Part shown: positions 35,370 through 47,984 of the stretch, in pieces
Position numbering within the stretch: the first letter of the stretch is position 1
How the letters are laid out: each line of letters opens with the position of its first letter
Assembly (NCBI GenBank): GCA_034231615.1
Contig: CM067311.1
Location: 15,161,360-15,225,359, forward strand
Source: Meghimatium bilineatum
Taxonomy: Eukaryota; Mollusca; Gastropoda; Stylommatophora; Philomycidae
Length of the DNA stretch: 64,000 bases
Direction: 5' to 3'
Translations under genes and position numbers: made by a program
Notes under the pieces: model-generated
Databases searched by the model: none
Told to the model about the DNA's origin: nothing
Seen by the model: only the letters and a program-made list of their open reading frames with translations

Positions 35370-36030
35370 ATTTTAGATGCTAGAGATTTTTGCCTCTTTC
35401 CTAAATGGTATATTGTAGCCAAGTTTGATGTAATATACCATTCAGTTAAACATAAATTAACTACAAGCAGCTGTGAGACAACACTTAAACACCATCTGTA
35501 CAATTTGCTGTCTATTATTGTTGATTTCATACCACCGTGTAATTCGTGGGCTTGACAAGTATGCAAAGAAAAGTACTATAATATGGCATTACATGCATTT
35601 ATTAAGTTTGAGGGAATTAAGGAGGTTTGGCAATGTATTTGATCACTCAATTGTGTAAGTAAAAATGCCAAAAAAATGGCATGCTAAAATCAAATTTGTT
35701 AGTGGATAGATGGAGTACTGCGACCTAGCCGATAACCTTAGCAGAACGAATTCAATTCAGCGGAATAAATCATGTGGAGCAGAAACAGTTAACAGTGAAA
35801 GCAAAAATTGTCATAATACATTGATAGAGAGAAATGATGACAATGAAATAATCTTGCTATTGCCTCAGTTAAGAAATCATTCATAGACAACTACATTTAA
35901 CTCCCCTTGTGCGTCTGTTTTATTAGATTTACCTCCTCGACTTAAACTTCGAATGTTTCAATTGTTTAAACAGGAGTTCAACTCATTTCAATATAAGACA
36001 ACATAATACTAAATTTGGATTACTAGTAGT
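35370..36030. other. No feature recognised
   Basis: AT-rich, with short ORFs on both strands and no motif. Confidence 0.35.
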
Positions 36031-36035
36031 TTTGC

Positions 36036-36278
36036 GTGGAACAAATACACGGAATCGAGGTTTCGACCAAAAGGTCTTACCAAGAAAGGGAAATAAACAC
36101 CGAATAGAACAATACAGTAGACCAAAGGCTACATAGAGTAATGTGATAGAATATATAGTAAAGTTACATGCCAAGAACATGCAATAAACATAGAAAGTGT
36201 AAAAAAAATAAAAAAAATAACAATTTTGATGAAAGTCCTTTTGATCGAAGCGTGGAATTCCGTGTATTTGTTGCATGT
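36036..36278. mobile_element. Inverted-repeat MITE, about 48-bp arms
   Basis: The left arm ggaacaaatacacggaatcg, then cgaccaaaaggtctt, is complemented by the right arm aagtccttttgatcg, then ggaattccgtgtatttgttg. The interior is AT-rich and non-coding. No clear target duplication was fixed. Confidence 0.6.
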
Positions 36279-36699
36279 TAAATTATTTCTGTTGCATGGT
36301 GCTAAACACAGCGAACTTCACTAGCTTTGCCCTTAAACATATGTAATTATCTGAGTAACGGTCTAACGTATTAATGCCATTTTCTGCATACGATGTTATT
36401 TTTGGTTAGACCCAACAAATGTATGCTTTATATTTGTGCACATTGTCCAGTTTGTGTGCACAAATGAAATCATTTGATATTTGTCAGCATACTAATTTCA
36501 CGCTTAAATAATGTCAAATGTATGATAAATAAACCGTGTGTAAATGACGTCATATAAATAATTGTACACACCATAATTTTAGTATGTGAGATGTGTCTTG
36601 ACAAGTAGACTTTTGATCTATATCTCAATTAAGCGAAAATTGAAACCAATGAATGCAATTTAATAAAGAAAATTAATTCATTGGTTCTGCACTATTTTC

Positions 36700-36734
36700 A
36701 ATTCACACACACACACACAATTTTAATTAAATGC

Positions 36735-36780
<46 letters not shown>
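36700..36780. repeat. (CA)n and (TA)n microsatellites
   Basis: About 18 bp of CA (36702-36719) and about 40 bp of TA (36739-36779). Confidence 0.9.
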
Positions 36781-36781
<1 letters not shown>

Positions 36782-37107
36782 TGAGAAACACGATTTCAAA
36801 TTTGGGCAAAGATGGTGAAACCTGCTAAAGAAAACTACATACCTCTAAAAGACATTATTATTAATAATATTATTATTATTTAAATAAAGTACCTCCTTTT
36901 GTGAGGTAAGCGCTTTTAAATTGTGACAGTTAATCCAATTTATTTACATTACATTTCTTCCCCATTAAAATGATGCGGCATTATCTCCGATGTATTGTCA
37001 AGTTTGTATAAAGAAGAGTTGCATATAATATAAGGATTAAAATATGACTAGACTACACGTAAGGAGTCATAGAGAAGCAAATACCACACCGAAGACACCA
37101 GTAGAAA

Positions 37108-37108
37108 A

Positions 37109-37142
<34 letters not shown>
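37108..37142. repeat. (GA)n microsatellite
   Basis: About 34 bp of GA. Confidence 0.9.
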
Positions 37143-37146
<4 letters not shown>

Positions 37147-38307
37147 ACGAATGAATGGCACCGAAGATGGTTAGGATGTAAATTAAGAATATCAGCAGGA
37201 AGTGTTACGAGACAGGATATGCATTGTTGAGAATCTGAATGGAAAGAGAAATAAAAGAATTACTGAAAAATACATAACAGAAAGAATAATAAGATCTATA
37301 TAAGGTTGGCGGAAGAAGAACAAGCAGAACTGAAAGGGATTTTTGGTTGGTTGTAATGGCATTATATTTCTGGGAAGTTTGTGGATTTTCGACCCACCTG
37401 GGCCACAGTCAGAAAAAAACTACCACACCACCAGGAAGTTAGGTTTCTACCTACGCAATGCTCCGAGCCACTGCAGACAAGATCACCGTGCTCATTCCCC
37501 ACCACCAATTGACTACTGGTTATGACGAACTTCTCTATGACTCCAAGCATGCAACCAAATGTTCAAGGCAAAAGGATTGTCACGTCCTGAATCACTGTGT
37601 CTCTATAACGGGCCACAGCCATAGGAAAAAATAGTAGTCAGTTTCCTCCTCTCCAGTGCTGCATAGTACACCTCTGGCTCCCTCCCAACCACAGACGGTG
37701 CATGCATATATAGTAATAAAATAATGAACATAAAATGCACCAATACACGAAAAGTAATACTGTATGGTTGATACATGCTACAAAACTTCCATAAGACAGT
37801 TTCTATATAACGGCATTTCATCTACTAAGGTTTCTGTTGCATGGGTGTTTTGTCTTGTGGACGATTGGTGGGACCCACAGACGCAACCGCATGTATGAAA
37901 GGATTTTAAAAATAAGAAACGGTGAAATAATGCTGTGTTGAAGACCTGAACATTAAACGGTGAATAGACCAGATTTATAACCAGCGACATATATACCTAC
38001 TGCTGGAGGTACTGGAAGACATAACTTAGGCGGGAAAACGACGTGGATATCTATGAAATAGCTACACCGTACACTTGTTGAAGAACATCTAGGTACACGT
38101 TTGAGCTGGAGAACTGGGAAAAGTGGCATGATTAGAAGGCACAAATACCGGTCTGCAGATTGACTAACCTTATGATAACTTTTAGGATGAATATCGTTGT
38201 TATCATCAATGTAGACAATTCACGGGATGGTGATGAAGTCTTCTGATAGCATCTCTAACCTTACCTTATCTTCTGCAGTTCACTCTTTAAACAAGGCGTT
38301 CTAAACC
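37143..38307. other. No feature recognised
   Basis: Moderately AT-rich. The 37340-37530 part has a proline/histidine-rich plus-strand ORF with no identifiable family. Confidence 0.35.
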
Positions 38308-38389
38308 CGGTGCTCGCGAGCAACATGGTGCTCTCGTAATGACATGTGGGGCTCGTGCTAAGCGAGTTAAAAAGTGCTCACGAGCACTA
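38308..38389. mobile_element. Miniature inverted repeat (GGTGCTCG family), copy 1
   Basis: About 82 bp, beginning ggtgctcgcgagcaac and ending agtgctcacgagcact. The same ends and internal ctcgtaa.gaca block occur at 60801-60885. Confidence 0.5.
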
Positions 38390-38640
38390 ACGACGATGAG
38401 TTTCCTTTAATAATTCAAACTTTGTTATACAAACCGAAATAAATAGTGTTACTATTATGGCGTGGTGGAGAGGAAGGTGCGTGTACGGTGCAGCAAAGAT
38501 GGTTATATGTATATAAACAAGTTTCTATCCGATTTCATTTAAGACTACTATTTATAAGCTATTTTTCCATGGATGACAAATCAATTTCAACAACTCTTTC
38601 AGAAATGAATATTATATCTATGAGATTGCTAAAAATGTAT

Positions 38641-38990
38641 GTGAAATCAATGCGATAACACTTTAACACTTCAAGTAAATCAATGCGATAACTCTTTAAC
38701 ACTTCAAGTAAATCAATGCGATAACTCTTTAACACTTCAAGTAAATCAATGCGATAACTCTTTAACACTTCAAGTAAATCAATGCGATAACTCTTTAACA
38801 TTTCAAGTAAATCAATGCGATAACTCTTTAACACTTCAAGTAAATCAATGCGATAACTCTTTAACACTTCAAGTAAATCAATGCGATAACTCTTTAACAC
38901 TTCAAGTAAATCAATGCGATAACTCTTTAACACTTCAAGTAAATCAATGCGATAACTCTTTAACACTTCAAGTAAATCAATGCGATAACA
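38641..38990. repeat. 33-bp tandem repeat, about 10.6 copies
   Basis: The unit contains aagtaaatcaatgcgataac followed by tctttaacacttc. Units are almost identical. A 147-codon minus-strand frame runs through it because the period is divisible by three. Confidence 0.95.
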
Positions 38991-39167
38991 ATCAAAATGC
39001 ATGTTAAATAGATGGATATTATAGAATTATAATGTAGCAAGCAGAAAAACACACATTTATTTTTAAGAATATTCGTTTGCTATACAGTGGTTGTTGTACT
39101 ATATGAAAGATACAGTAACCGTTCTCGCAACTTTAAACAACGTGAACAATTATTATATATATATATA

Positions 39168-40006
39168 CATGATGATGATGTTCCTCATTCGCAAGCAAAG
39201 ATGAGCATGGCATGAAAAACAATAAATGCGATGAAAAAAATATATTTGGTAATTGTCTAATTTGGTTTGTGAGATCGTAGGTGTCCGATTCGTGCACGGA
39301 AAGTTCTTTTGCAGTGCATGCAGGAGTGCTGAAGATTCGGGGTAGGAGAATTTTTGGATTTGTCTTTCCGCCTCTTGCGCTTGTGAATTGCCTGCAGTGT
39401 TTTTTATTTTTCAAATTTCGTGATGTGAACAGTAATCTGGGTGTGCCAGGCTGAGCGCTCCAGTGCTGTAGTCTCCCAGGAGCTAGTATCGATGCTGCAG
39501 TGCTTGAGAGAGTGTTTTTATGTGGGCCTTGAAGCGCTTTTTCTGAAACATTTACCTTCGCACAGCTCCCCATAGAATAATCTCTTTGGAAGGCGCTTGT
39601 CTGGCATACGGACGATGTGGACAGTCCAGCGGAGTTGGGACCTAGTCAGCAGGACATGGATGCTTTACATACGGGACTTCTGAAGGATTTTTGTGTCTGG
39701 TACTCGATCCTGCCAACGTACTCCCATGAGGTTTCGTAGGCACCGAAGGTGAAAAGTGTTTAGCTGTCGAGCGTGTCTCGCATGGACAGTCCAGCAAGAT
39801 GCAGCATAAAACAGTGTTGGTAGAACCACTGCGCGGTACATGTCCAACTTAGTTGTCAAACTGAGACCACGCCTGATCCAGACGTTGGCACGAAGGCTCC
39901 CGAATGCTGCACTGGCACGAGCAATACGCAGGGCAACATCCTCGTCAATTGCTGCAGTTTGTGATAGAGTGCTGCCAAGATATACAAACTTATTGGCAGT
40001 ATTAAG
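39168..40006 (-). mobile_element. 3' part of non-LTR retrotransposon, CAT-tailed family
   Basis: Minus-strand frames give LTTKLDMYRAVVLPTLFYAA, SCWTVHARHARQLNTFHLRC, LMGVRWQDRVPDTKIL, MPDKRLPKRLF and YGEL, and after frameshifts a CMHCKRTFRARIGHLRSH zinc-finger-like end. It is collinear with 62516-63900. The 3' end is aggaacatcatcatcatgta, so the tail is CAT-type. The copy is truncated at 40006, just downstream of the polymerase catalytic core, beside a (TA)n tract. Confidence 0.7.
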
Positions 40007-40284
40007 TTATATATATATATATACACGTGTTGGCTGAAGGGTAGGGAATTAAAGTATCTTTTTGGCGAGGCACGCCTATTTGAAGCACTTAGTCCATCTT
40101 CCTTAAATCAGGGCGCAATGACAACCAGCAGGTCGAAGTTAGGGTGATACTTTTACCAAAACAAATTGGTAGAACAACTTATTCAAGAAGCAGTAATCAA
40201 CCCAGAATTTGTATGTTATAGTTATTTTCTAGGCAACACTTAAGTGACTAGGTTGCTCTTTCTTTATACAAGGACCGAATAAAC

Positions 40285-41040
40285 AAGTGCCTGCGACAGG
40301 GATTTGACCTGGTGCTTTGACCATTCAAGAAACACTCTGTACTGTTTTTGTAACCTGGTGTTTTGACTGTCCAAGAAGCACTCTGTACTGTTTTTGTAAC
40401 TTAGTGCTTTGACCGCCCGAGAAGCACACTGTACTGTTTCGCAACCTGGTGTTTTGACCGTCTTAGAAACACTCTGTACTGTTTTTGTAACCTAGTGCTT
40501 TGACCGCCCGAGAAGTACACTGTACTGTTTTTGTAACCTGGTGTTTTGACCGTCCAAGAAGCACTCTGTACTATTTTTGTAACCTGGTGCTTTGACCTCC
40601 CAAGAAGCACTCTGTACTATTTTTGTAACCTGGTGCTTTGACCTCCCAAGAAGCACTCTGTACTATTTTTGTAACCTTGTGCTTTGACCGCCCTAGCCGC
40701 ATTCTGTACTGTTTTTGTAACCTGGTGCTTTGACCTCCCAAGAAGCACTCTGTACTATTTTTTTAACCTGGTGCTTTGACCGCCAAAGAAGCACACTGTA
40801 CTGTTTTTGTAACCTAGTGCTTTGACCGTCAGAGAAGCACACTGTACTGTTTTTGTAACCTTATGCTTTGACCGCCCGAGAAGCACTCTGTACTGTTTTT
40901 GTAACCTAGTGTTTTGACCGCCCGAGAAGCACACTGTACTGTTTTTGTAACTTGGTGCTTTGACTGCCCGAGAAGCACACTGTACTGTTTTTGTAACCTG
41001 GTGCTTTGACCGCCCCAGAAGCACACTTTACTGTTTTTGC
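40285..41040. repeat. 46-bp tandem repeat, about 16 copies, hairpin in each unit
   Basis: The unit contains gtgctttgaccgcccgagaa and gcacactgtactgtttttgt, then aacct. Within every unit gtgctt and aagcac can pair around a 12-base loop. Unit variation is mostly single-base. Confidence 0.93.
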
Positions 41041-41124
41041 CACAGTCAGGCAGAAATGGTAGTGCAGACTATGCAGCAAATAAACTACATTTTACGAGAT
41101 GTCATATCGGCAGTAGCAATCCCT

Positions 41125-41391
41125 CGTGTTGGCCCCATCTGTTGCCGAGGCTCGAAAGGTGGGAAATGAATAGTGAATTATTTATCATGCACGTCGTAAG
41201 AGGCGACTAAAAGAGGTTTTGGGAAATTCGCTGACCTATCCCATAACGGACAAAGTTACCCTGCCAGAAGCAATGCTGAATTCGGGTGTGTTAGGTAAAA
41301 AAGCGCAAATATCGCAGCAAAACTGTAACACAACGCATTCCAATTTCTGGACTAGATCCTGCAGGAGTTTGAGAACGAAGGCAAAGGAAGA
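41125..41391 (+). repeat. SINE-like repeat, long family (L)
   Basis: Nearly complete: head tgttggccccatctgttgcc, gtcgtaagaggcgactaaaa palindrome region, end gcaggagtttgagaacgaag then gcaaaggaag. Confidence 0.65.
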
Positions 41392-41562
41392 TTACTTATT
41401 GTCTAATATAGTTACTGAAATTTATTGAGTTACAGACTTTTCCATTTTCCTTTGAACAAGGGAATAACTAACCCCAAGGTAAAATTATCTGTATTCGTTT
41501 CTTACAACATACTTGTCAGTCAGTGTAGATATTTTTTCTAATTCCCTTTCAACACAATCCAG

Positions 41563-41810
41563 CCATGGCCGTCTGCAATAGAAGACCTCTGCAGAAAATT
41601 AATTAGGCCTTTACTCATTACTTTAAAAAAATATTGTCGTGGTTTCCGTTGGTCACTATTTATATAATTGGAGTCATATGCCAAAATAGCCAAGGCGACT
41701 CAAATTATATAAATAGAACCAATGGAAAACACGACAATAATTTAAAAAACGTAACGAATGAAGTCCTAATTAACTTTCTGCAGAGGTCTTCTATTCTACA
41801 GACGGTCATG
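41563..41810. mobile_element. Fold-back MITE family FB, copy 3: 248-bp near-palindrome
   Basis: The whole element is one inverted repeat of about 124-bp arms with essentially no spacer (centre near 41687). Ends: catggccgtctgcaatagaa / ttctattctacagacggtcatg. The inner part atatataat..gagtc and accaa(t/c)ggaaa.cacgacaataat pairs almost perfectly. A solo end fragment of the same family is at 62405-62460. Confidence 0.75.
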
Positions 41811-42132
41811 CGCCAACACATCCACCTAGTAAAATATACACACAGTAAGCTAAACTACCCATTGACAGCTTAGTAGCGGCCCCAAAACTAATTACGTGAT
41901 GTATGCGCACTACCTACTACCTGTAAGACATAACAACCCTAACCCTAAAAAAAATTATTTAAATTAATTATTGATATAATATTCAGATTACTTAACCATA
42001 AAATAGGCAGGTAGGCACTAACTGCAAATAAGAACCTAAATTATTAGCACAGGTGCACATAGCATATTATAGAAATAGTTTGGATATGTCAAAGGTGGAA
42101 AAATTAGTTGAATCAAAAACAAAAAGCAGCCT

Positions 42133-42165
42133 ATATGTATGTAATGTATGTATATATATATATAT
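42133..42165. repeat. (TA)n-rich microsatellite
   Basis: Short gtatgtatatata-type run. Confidence 0.8.
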
Positions 42166-42322
42166 GAGGCGGAAATGATGAGACACATGATATGTACAGT
42201 GGTGTTTTCATTACAGATGTTAAACGTAACTTGCACAAAACAACAGAATTACAAAACACAAAATCATGCACTTTATGAAGCTATATAACGGTAGGAAATG
42301 CTTTTATTATACTTCACAAGTA

Positions 42323-42590
42323 CAGTGGTTCCCAACCTTTGACCCATGGCTCCCTTTTAGGTTATGTTTTCCCTGTCCCCATACCCCTGGTGACTAAACA
42401 AAGATCATTAACTTTTTTTTGCAAGTAACCAATGCTTTTTAATGTTTATTTTTGTATATCTTGCTGTTAGTTTTCAAATATATTCCATTGACACCATCAA
42501 CATTTTTTTCGCGTGACACCATTGCAAAACTATATGGTTATCAGAGGGGTCATATGACCCAAATTTTTTTTTCTCTAGTATACGAATGTG
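42323..42590 (+). mobile_element. hAT-type MITE, left end recognised
   Basis: CAGTGGTTCCCAACCTTTGA followed by ccc is a classical hAT terminal sequence. The right terminus is not evident; the boundary given is approximate. Confidence 0.4.
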
Positions 42591-42711
42591 CAGTGATTTA
42601 ACTGCGTCAATTAACACTACTCATCTTAAACAATACTGATCTTTAACTTTAGCTACTAACCAAGTCCTTATTTAGTATTTTCGTGAAAGATTCCAAACAG
42701 TATCACTTATA

Positions 42712-43055
42712 GTGGTTGGTGCGACTGATGATTGGTTGGTGCGACTGATGATTGGTTGGTGCGACTGATGATTGGTTGGTGTGGCTGATGATTGGTTGGT
42801 GTGGCTGATCATTGGTTGGTGCGACTGATCATTGGATGGTGCGTCTGATCATTGGTTGGTGCGACTGACCATTGGTTGGTGTGGCTGATCATTGGTTGGT
42901 GCGACTGATGATTGGTTGGTGTGGCTGATCATTGGTTGGTGCGACTGATCATTGGTTGGTGTGGCTGATCATTGGTTGGTGTGGCTGATCATTGGTTGGT
43001 GCGACTGATGATTGGTTGGTGCGACTGACCATTGGATGGTGCGTCTGATCATTGA
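42712..43055. repeat. 20-bp tandem repeat, 17 copies
   Basis: The unit is attggttggtgcgactgatg. Two main variants (gcgact and gtggct) are interspersed, plus a rarer attggatggtgcgtct form that occurs twice 200 bp apart. Confidence 0.95.
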
Positions 43056-43059
43056 TTAA

Positions 43060-43825
43060 TTTATGTATACTTAGTATTACTGGTCAATGAACAGCACGTT
43101 AAACGTCGGATCAGCCAAGATCTTCACCATTATCAAACCCATGACCCCTTAGGGTCGCAGTGATGCCATTTTAGAATCATCAACACAAAAATTCCACCAT
43201 GTATCTTTGTTTTCAATGTCTTATTTGAGTGGTGAGAAACTTAAAATACTGAGCTGTTTTTGATATTACCAATCCATACTTTCCTTAATTCAATCTTCTT
43301 CTCCAACCCTCAACTTCCAACTACAGAACATCAATGGAAGGATAATTGTGTCTCTTCATGTGCCCAAAACAACACAAATGTGTAGTTTCACTATTGCTTG
43401 TTGATATGCAAGAGCATTGATTTTGATTCTTACAGTTACATTCATTATGTCCTGTATAACGCATGCGGTATACTCAAGTGTAAAATATGTTTGTTTTAAA
43501 ATCTGTATTCTCTTGTCTATGTCCCTGTGATTATGTAACTTTCACAATCGTACACAGGAATATATATTATTAAAGGTTGACATAAGCTCTCTTAACTTCT
43601 GAACTTAATCTGTTTTTCCGTATGTCGTTGTTCAATCCGAACTTTGTAGCCAAGGCCATTTCCTTGATTTCTTTGTTAGTGCTTCAATCGTTTCTCATAT
43701 GATACTAAATATTGTATTAATTTCAGGTTTTGTCTATTAACCTATATAATAACAAGAGTCGGTTCATCATTTCTGTTTGCTATTACCTTATCTTACCGAA
43801 CACGACTATCCCGGAGAAGAGGATC
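43060..43825. other. No feature recognised
   Basis: AT-rich, apparently unique sequence. Confidence 0.35.
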
Positions 43826-45200
43826 TTGTTATTAACCAAGGACTGTAGGTACAACTTATTAATGTCTTGTTACTAACGAAGGGCTGCAGGTACGACTTAT
43901 TAATGTCTTGTTTGGTACTAACGAAGGACTGCAGGTACGACTTATTAATGTCTTGTTACTAACCAAGGGCTGCAGGTACGACTTATTAATGTCTTGTTTG
44001 GTACTAACGAAGGACTGCAGGTACGACTTATTAATGTCTTGTTTGGTACTAACGAAGGACTGCAGGTACGACTTACTAATGTCTTGTTACTAACCAAGGG
44101 CTGCAGGTACGACTTACTAATGTCTTGTTACTAACCAAGGGCTGCAGGTACGACTTACTAATGTCGTGTTACTAACCAAGGGCTGCAGGTACGACTTACT
44201 AATGTCTTGTTACTAACCAAGGGCTGCAGGTACGACTTACTAATGTCGTGTTACTAACCAAGGGCTGCAGGTACGACTTACTAATGTCGTGTTACTAACC
44301 AAGGGCTGCAGGTACGACTTACTAATGTCTTGTTACTAACCAAGGGCTGCAGGTACGACTCACTAATGTCGTGTTACTAACCAAGGGCTGCAGGTACGAC
44401 TTACTAATGTCTTGTTACTAACCAAGGGCTGCAGGTACAACTTACTAATGTCGTGTTACTAACCAAGGGCTGCAGGTACGACTTATTAATGTCTTGTTAC
44501 TAACGAAGGGCTGCAGGTACGACTTATTAATGTCTTGTTACTAACCAAGGGCTGCAGGTACGACTTACTAATGTCTTGTTACTAACCAAGGGCTGCAGGT
44601 ACGACTTACTAATGTCTTGTTACTAACCAAGGGCTGCAGGTACGACTTACTAATGTCTTGTTACTAACCAAGGGCTGCAGGTACGACTTACTAATGTCGT
44701 GTTACTAACCAAGGGCTGCAGGTACGACTTACTAATGTCTTGTTACTAACCAAGGGCTGCAGGTACGACTTACTAATGTCTTGTTACTAACCAAGGGCTG
44801 CAGGTACGACTTATTAATGTCTTGTTACTAACGAAGGGCTGCAGGTACGACTTATTAATGTCTTGTTTGGTACTAACGAAGGACTGCAGGTACGACTTAT
44901 TAATGTCTTGTTTGGTACTAACGAAGGACTGCAGGTACGACTTATTAATGTCTTGTTTGGTACTAACGAAGGACTGCAGGTACGACTTACTAATGTCTTG
45001 TTACTAACCAAGGGCTGCAGGTACGACTTACTAATGTCGTGTTACTAACCAAGGGCTGCAGGTACGACTTACTAATGTCGTGTTACTAACCAAGGGCTGC
45101 AGGTACGACTTACTAATGTCTTGTTACTAACCAAGGGCTGCAGGTACGACTTACTAATGTCTTGTTACTAACCAAGGGCTGTAGGTACAACTTACTAAAA
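43826..45200. repeat. 1.4-kb minisatellite of 41-bp units, about 33 copies
   Basis: The unit contains actaaccaagggctgcaggt and acgacttactaatgtcttgt. A 3-4 bp longer variant (gtttggtactaacgaagg) occurs as a cluster near each end (43912-44065 and 44865-44975). Units alternate between gtcttg and gtcgtg. Each carries a CTGCAG site. Open frames across it are artefacts. Confidence 0.95.
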
Positions 45201-45947
45201 GAAAAGAATAGAGAGGAGGTTAGTTCTCTAAATAAAAATATATCACCCTTCCCTTTTGGTGATGCTTGTCGTATTGGAGGGAGGGGGAGGGAAGGGAAGA
45301 ACCACTAAGGGGTATGGGTGTGTTTACCATCCTTTTTTTATACTTGTTTGCTATATTCAGTATCATGCTCTATTTTTCAACGAAAAAGGGCGGGGAAAGG
45401 GGGGGGGGCCTTGAGCGCTAAACCCTCTATCCATAGGATATTAGAAGCCTAAACTAAAATTGTTTTATCATTGTCAGCGTTTTCATTTCTTGAAAACTAG
45501 CTAAATATTATCATTAAAATACAGGACTGAAATGCATGACAATGATTGCCCCCCTCCCATCCTCTGTAGTATAGTTAATGCGCAGGTAGAAAATATATTA
45601 ACGTTTAACTATCTTTTATTTTCGTCCTAACTCATAATAATTTATACTATTTAAAAAAACATTGATATTTTTATATATTTTTATTATCCAAGTTTCTTTG
45701 TCTCAGAATCATATTCTCCTGCTGTTGTATACAATTTGCAAACGCAGCAAAGTTTAGCAATAGCGTTGAACTACAAAATGATTGAACATAAAGTAATAGT
45801 ACGGAGGCGGTGTTCTATTATATTTTAATCCTTTGTTTTGTTGCTCTTAATTCTGCAGTTTTCTTACTTATGCTATAATCATGGACATGGGTTGTATTGT
45901 CTGGACTACCATATTTAGTTTACTGCAGTACGCAAGTTGAGTTAGAT
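45201..45947. other. No coding feature; G-rich and C-rich runs
   Basis: Contains gggagggggagggaaggg (about 45280) and a G9 run (about 45400). Otherwise AT-rich. Confidence 0.4.
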
Positions 45948-46215
45948 CACTGGTTCTCTACGTCGATCATATGATTACATTCTCTGGCCCTCGACTTGTA
46001 TGTCGTCCGCCAACTACCAAACCGACCCGAAGTGTGTGTGTTGGGGGGGGGGGTATACAGAGAAAATTGAACGATAGTTAATAAAGAATATATAGTAATA
46101 AATCTTGACAGAAACTGACCATCTTTTCTTGAAGATTCATGGGGAGACCACATACAATCATAAAACGTAGTGTTCCAAGAGGGGGGCACGTAGAATTAAG
46201 TTGAGAACCATCGTG
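45948..46215. mobile_element. hAT-type MITE, 268 bp
   Basis: The left end CACTGGTTCTCTACGTCG and right end GTTGAGAACCATCGTG are partial inverted repeats. No convincing 8-bp duplication was seen. A G10 run and tgtgtgtg tract lie inside. Confidence 0.5.
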
Positions 46216-46788
46216 TTAAAGGCCCGACTCTGAATAGTGTGGCATTTGTCAAAACAATACACGTGCATCTGACAAATGACATGGAAAGCTGTCATTTCTA
46301 AGCAGATTGAGTAGCTTTCAGCTAGTAAATAAAAGTGGGAAACATTCCGAACCAGTCAAAATATATGTAATAACATTTATCTAGTCTAGTCAAACGACAG
46401 AGAGAGAGGCACGTGAGGAACTTGTCAAACGAGAGAGAAACACTTTAGGATCTAGTCAAAATAAAGGGAAGAACGCTATGATCTATCCAAAATAGAGGGA
46501 AGAACGTCCTGATCTAACGAAACACAATAGAGAACAGCACGACATGATGTAGACACATGCGAATATAAACGCAAACATGTGATTGATTATTTATCTCTGA
46601 TTTAGAAAATAGATAGACAACAGTGATCGAGAACATTGATCTATTCGATAAAGAAGAAATTTAAGAGCTGGTTAATGGAGATGTGTAGAACACTCCGAGC
46701 CTGCAGTTAGGTTGATGGTTGGGGGAAGGGAGAAAATTTAGTCAACATTTAGGGAAGAACACTCTCATTGATCTCCATGTGCGTCACT

Positions 46789-47100
46789 AGATTCATTGCA
46801 GATCGATCTAGAGAAGATGTCGATTGATTTCAGATCGTTCTAGAGAAGATGTAGATTCATTTCAGATCGTTCTAGAGAAGATGTAGATTGATTTCAGATC
46901 GTTCTAGAGAAGATGTAGATTCATTTCAGATCGTTCTAGAGAAGATGTAGATTGATTTCAGATCGTTCTAGAGAAGATGTAGATTGATTTCAGATCGTTC
47001 TAGAGAAGATGTAGATTGATTTCAGATCGTTCTAGAGAAGATGTAGATTCATTGCAATTCGTTTTGGTGATGATGTAGATTCATTGCAGATCGATCTGCA
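46789..47100. repeat. 32-bp tandem repeat, about 9 copies
   Basis: The unit contains gatttcagatcgttctagag and aagatgtagatt. The terminal units use cattgcagatcgatct instead. Confidence 0.92.
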
Positions 47101-47451
47101 TGTAGATCATTTGACAATTTCATGTGATTTTCATTATATTTATCTCTTTCCCTGACAAACGCTATTCGTGCCCGCAAATTCAATCTGGCACCTCTACAAC
47201 TTCCTATACTAAGTACCATTATGCACGCGACTATTTAATTTTCATGTCATGGTGTGCGGTAGCATGACTTTGCCGTTTCTGATGTATTTACCTGTAACTG
47301 TACCTGCTATGAAGGTGTACAAAAAGATATGAAATTTACTTTGTCCCTTTTATCGCCGTGTCTGATAAGTTATGGTTGACCAGCATCACGTTTCCTTTGT
47401 TTTAATCCCCACAAATTTCATGAAATAAAGCTCTTGTATTTTTTTTGGTCC

Positions 47452-47733
47452 TTTCTTCTTCTTCTGCGTTAGTTCTCAAACTCATGCAGATTAGCAGGAT
47501 GTAGTCCGGAGAACGGAATGAGTTGTGTCATGGTTTACATCACTGCTGCGATATCTGCGCATTTCGGCCTGACAAATCCGACTTCAGCATGGCTTTGGGT
47601 CACTGACCCTATATGGGATGGGACAGCCAACTCCCTCCCATAACCTCCTTAGTCGCCTTTTACGACATGCGTGGTAGGTAAACAGTATTACTATTCTTTG
47701 CTCCCCTTTTGGGCCCCGGCAACACAGGGGCGT
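47452..47733 (-). repeat. SINE-like repeat, long family (L), best-preserved copy
   Basis: Minus orientation. From the 3' tail: ttcttcttcttctgcgttag, caggatgtagtccggagaac, ctgcgcatttcggcctgaca, ccttagtcgccttttacgac, and the head gggccccggcaacacagggg. Useful as a reference for the family. Confidence 0.7.
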
Positions 47734-47984
47734 TTTTTTGTGTCCAACCTTTTGGAGGTAAGGGGTCTCACCAGAGCTTTCACTCATACCCAAAATAAAC
47801 TCCAACTCTAATCAGTATGCCATGCTATTAGCAGATACCTCCTACATAAAGAAGGAAAAATTGTATAGAAAAGTGCTGTGGAGGAAAGTCTCACTATAGA
47901 GGCATGCCACTACTACATGTTAGCTAATGCAGTATGGTTGGTCTGGTGGGATTCTGGCGAAACCTTCAGACCTTCCGTATGCAG

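Noticed and set aside
38559-39002. 147-codon minus-strand ORF with a perfect 11-residue repeat
   Set aside because: Product of the 33-bp array. No start context, splice sites or family similarity.
41930-41950. Telomere-like ccctaaccctaa
   Set aside because: Only two units; similar words occur in the fold-back element at 10350. Not a telomeric tract.
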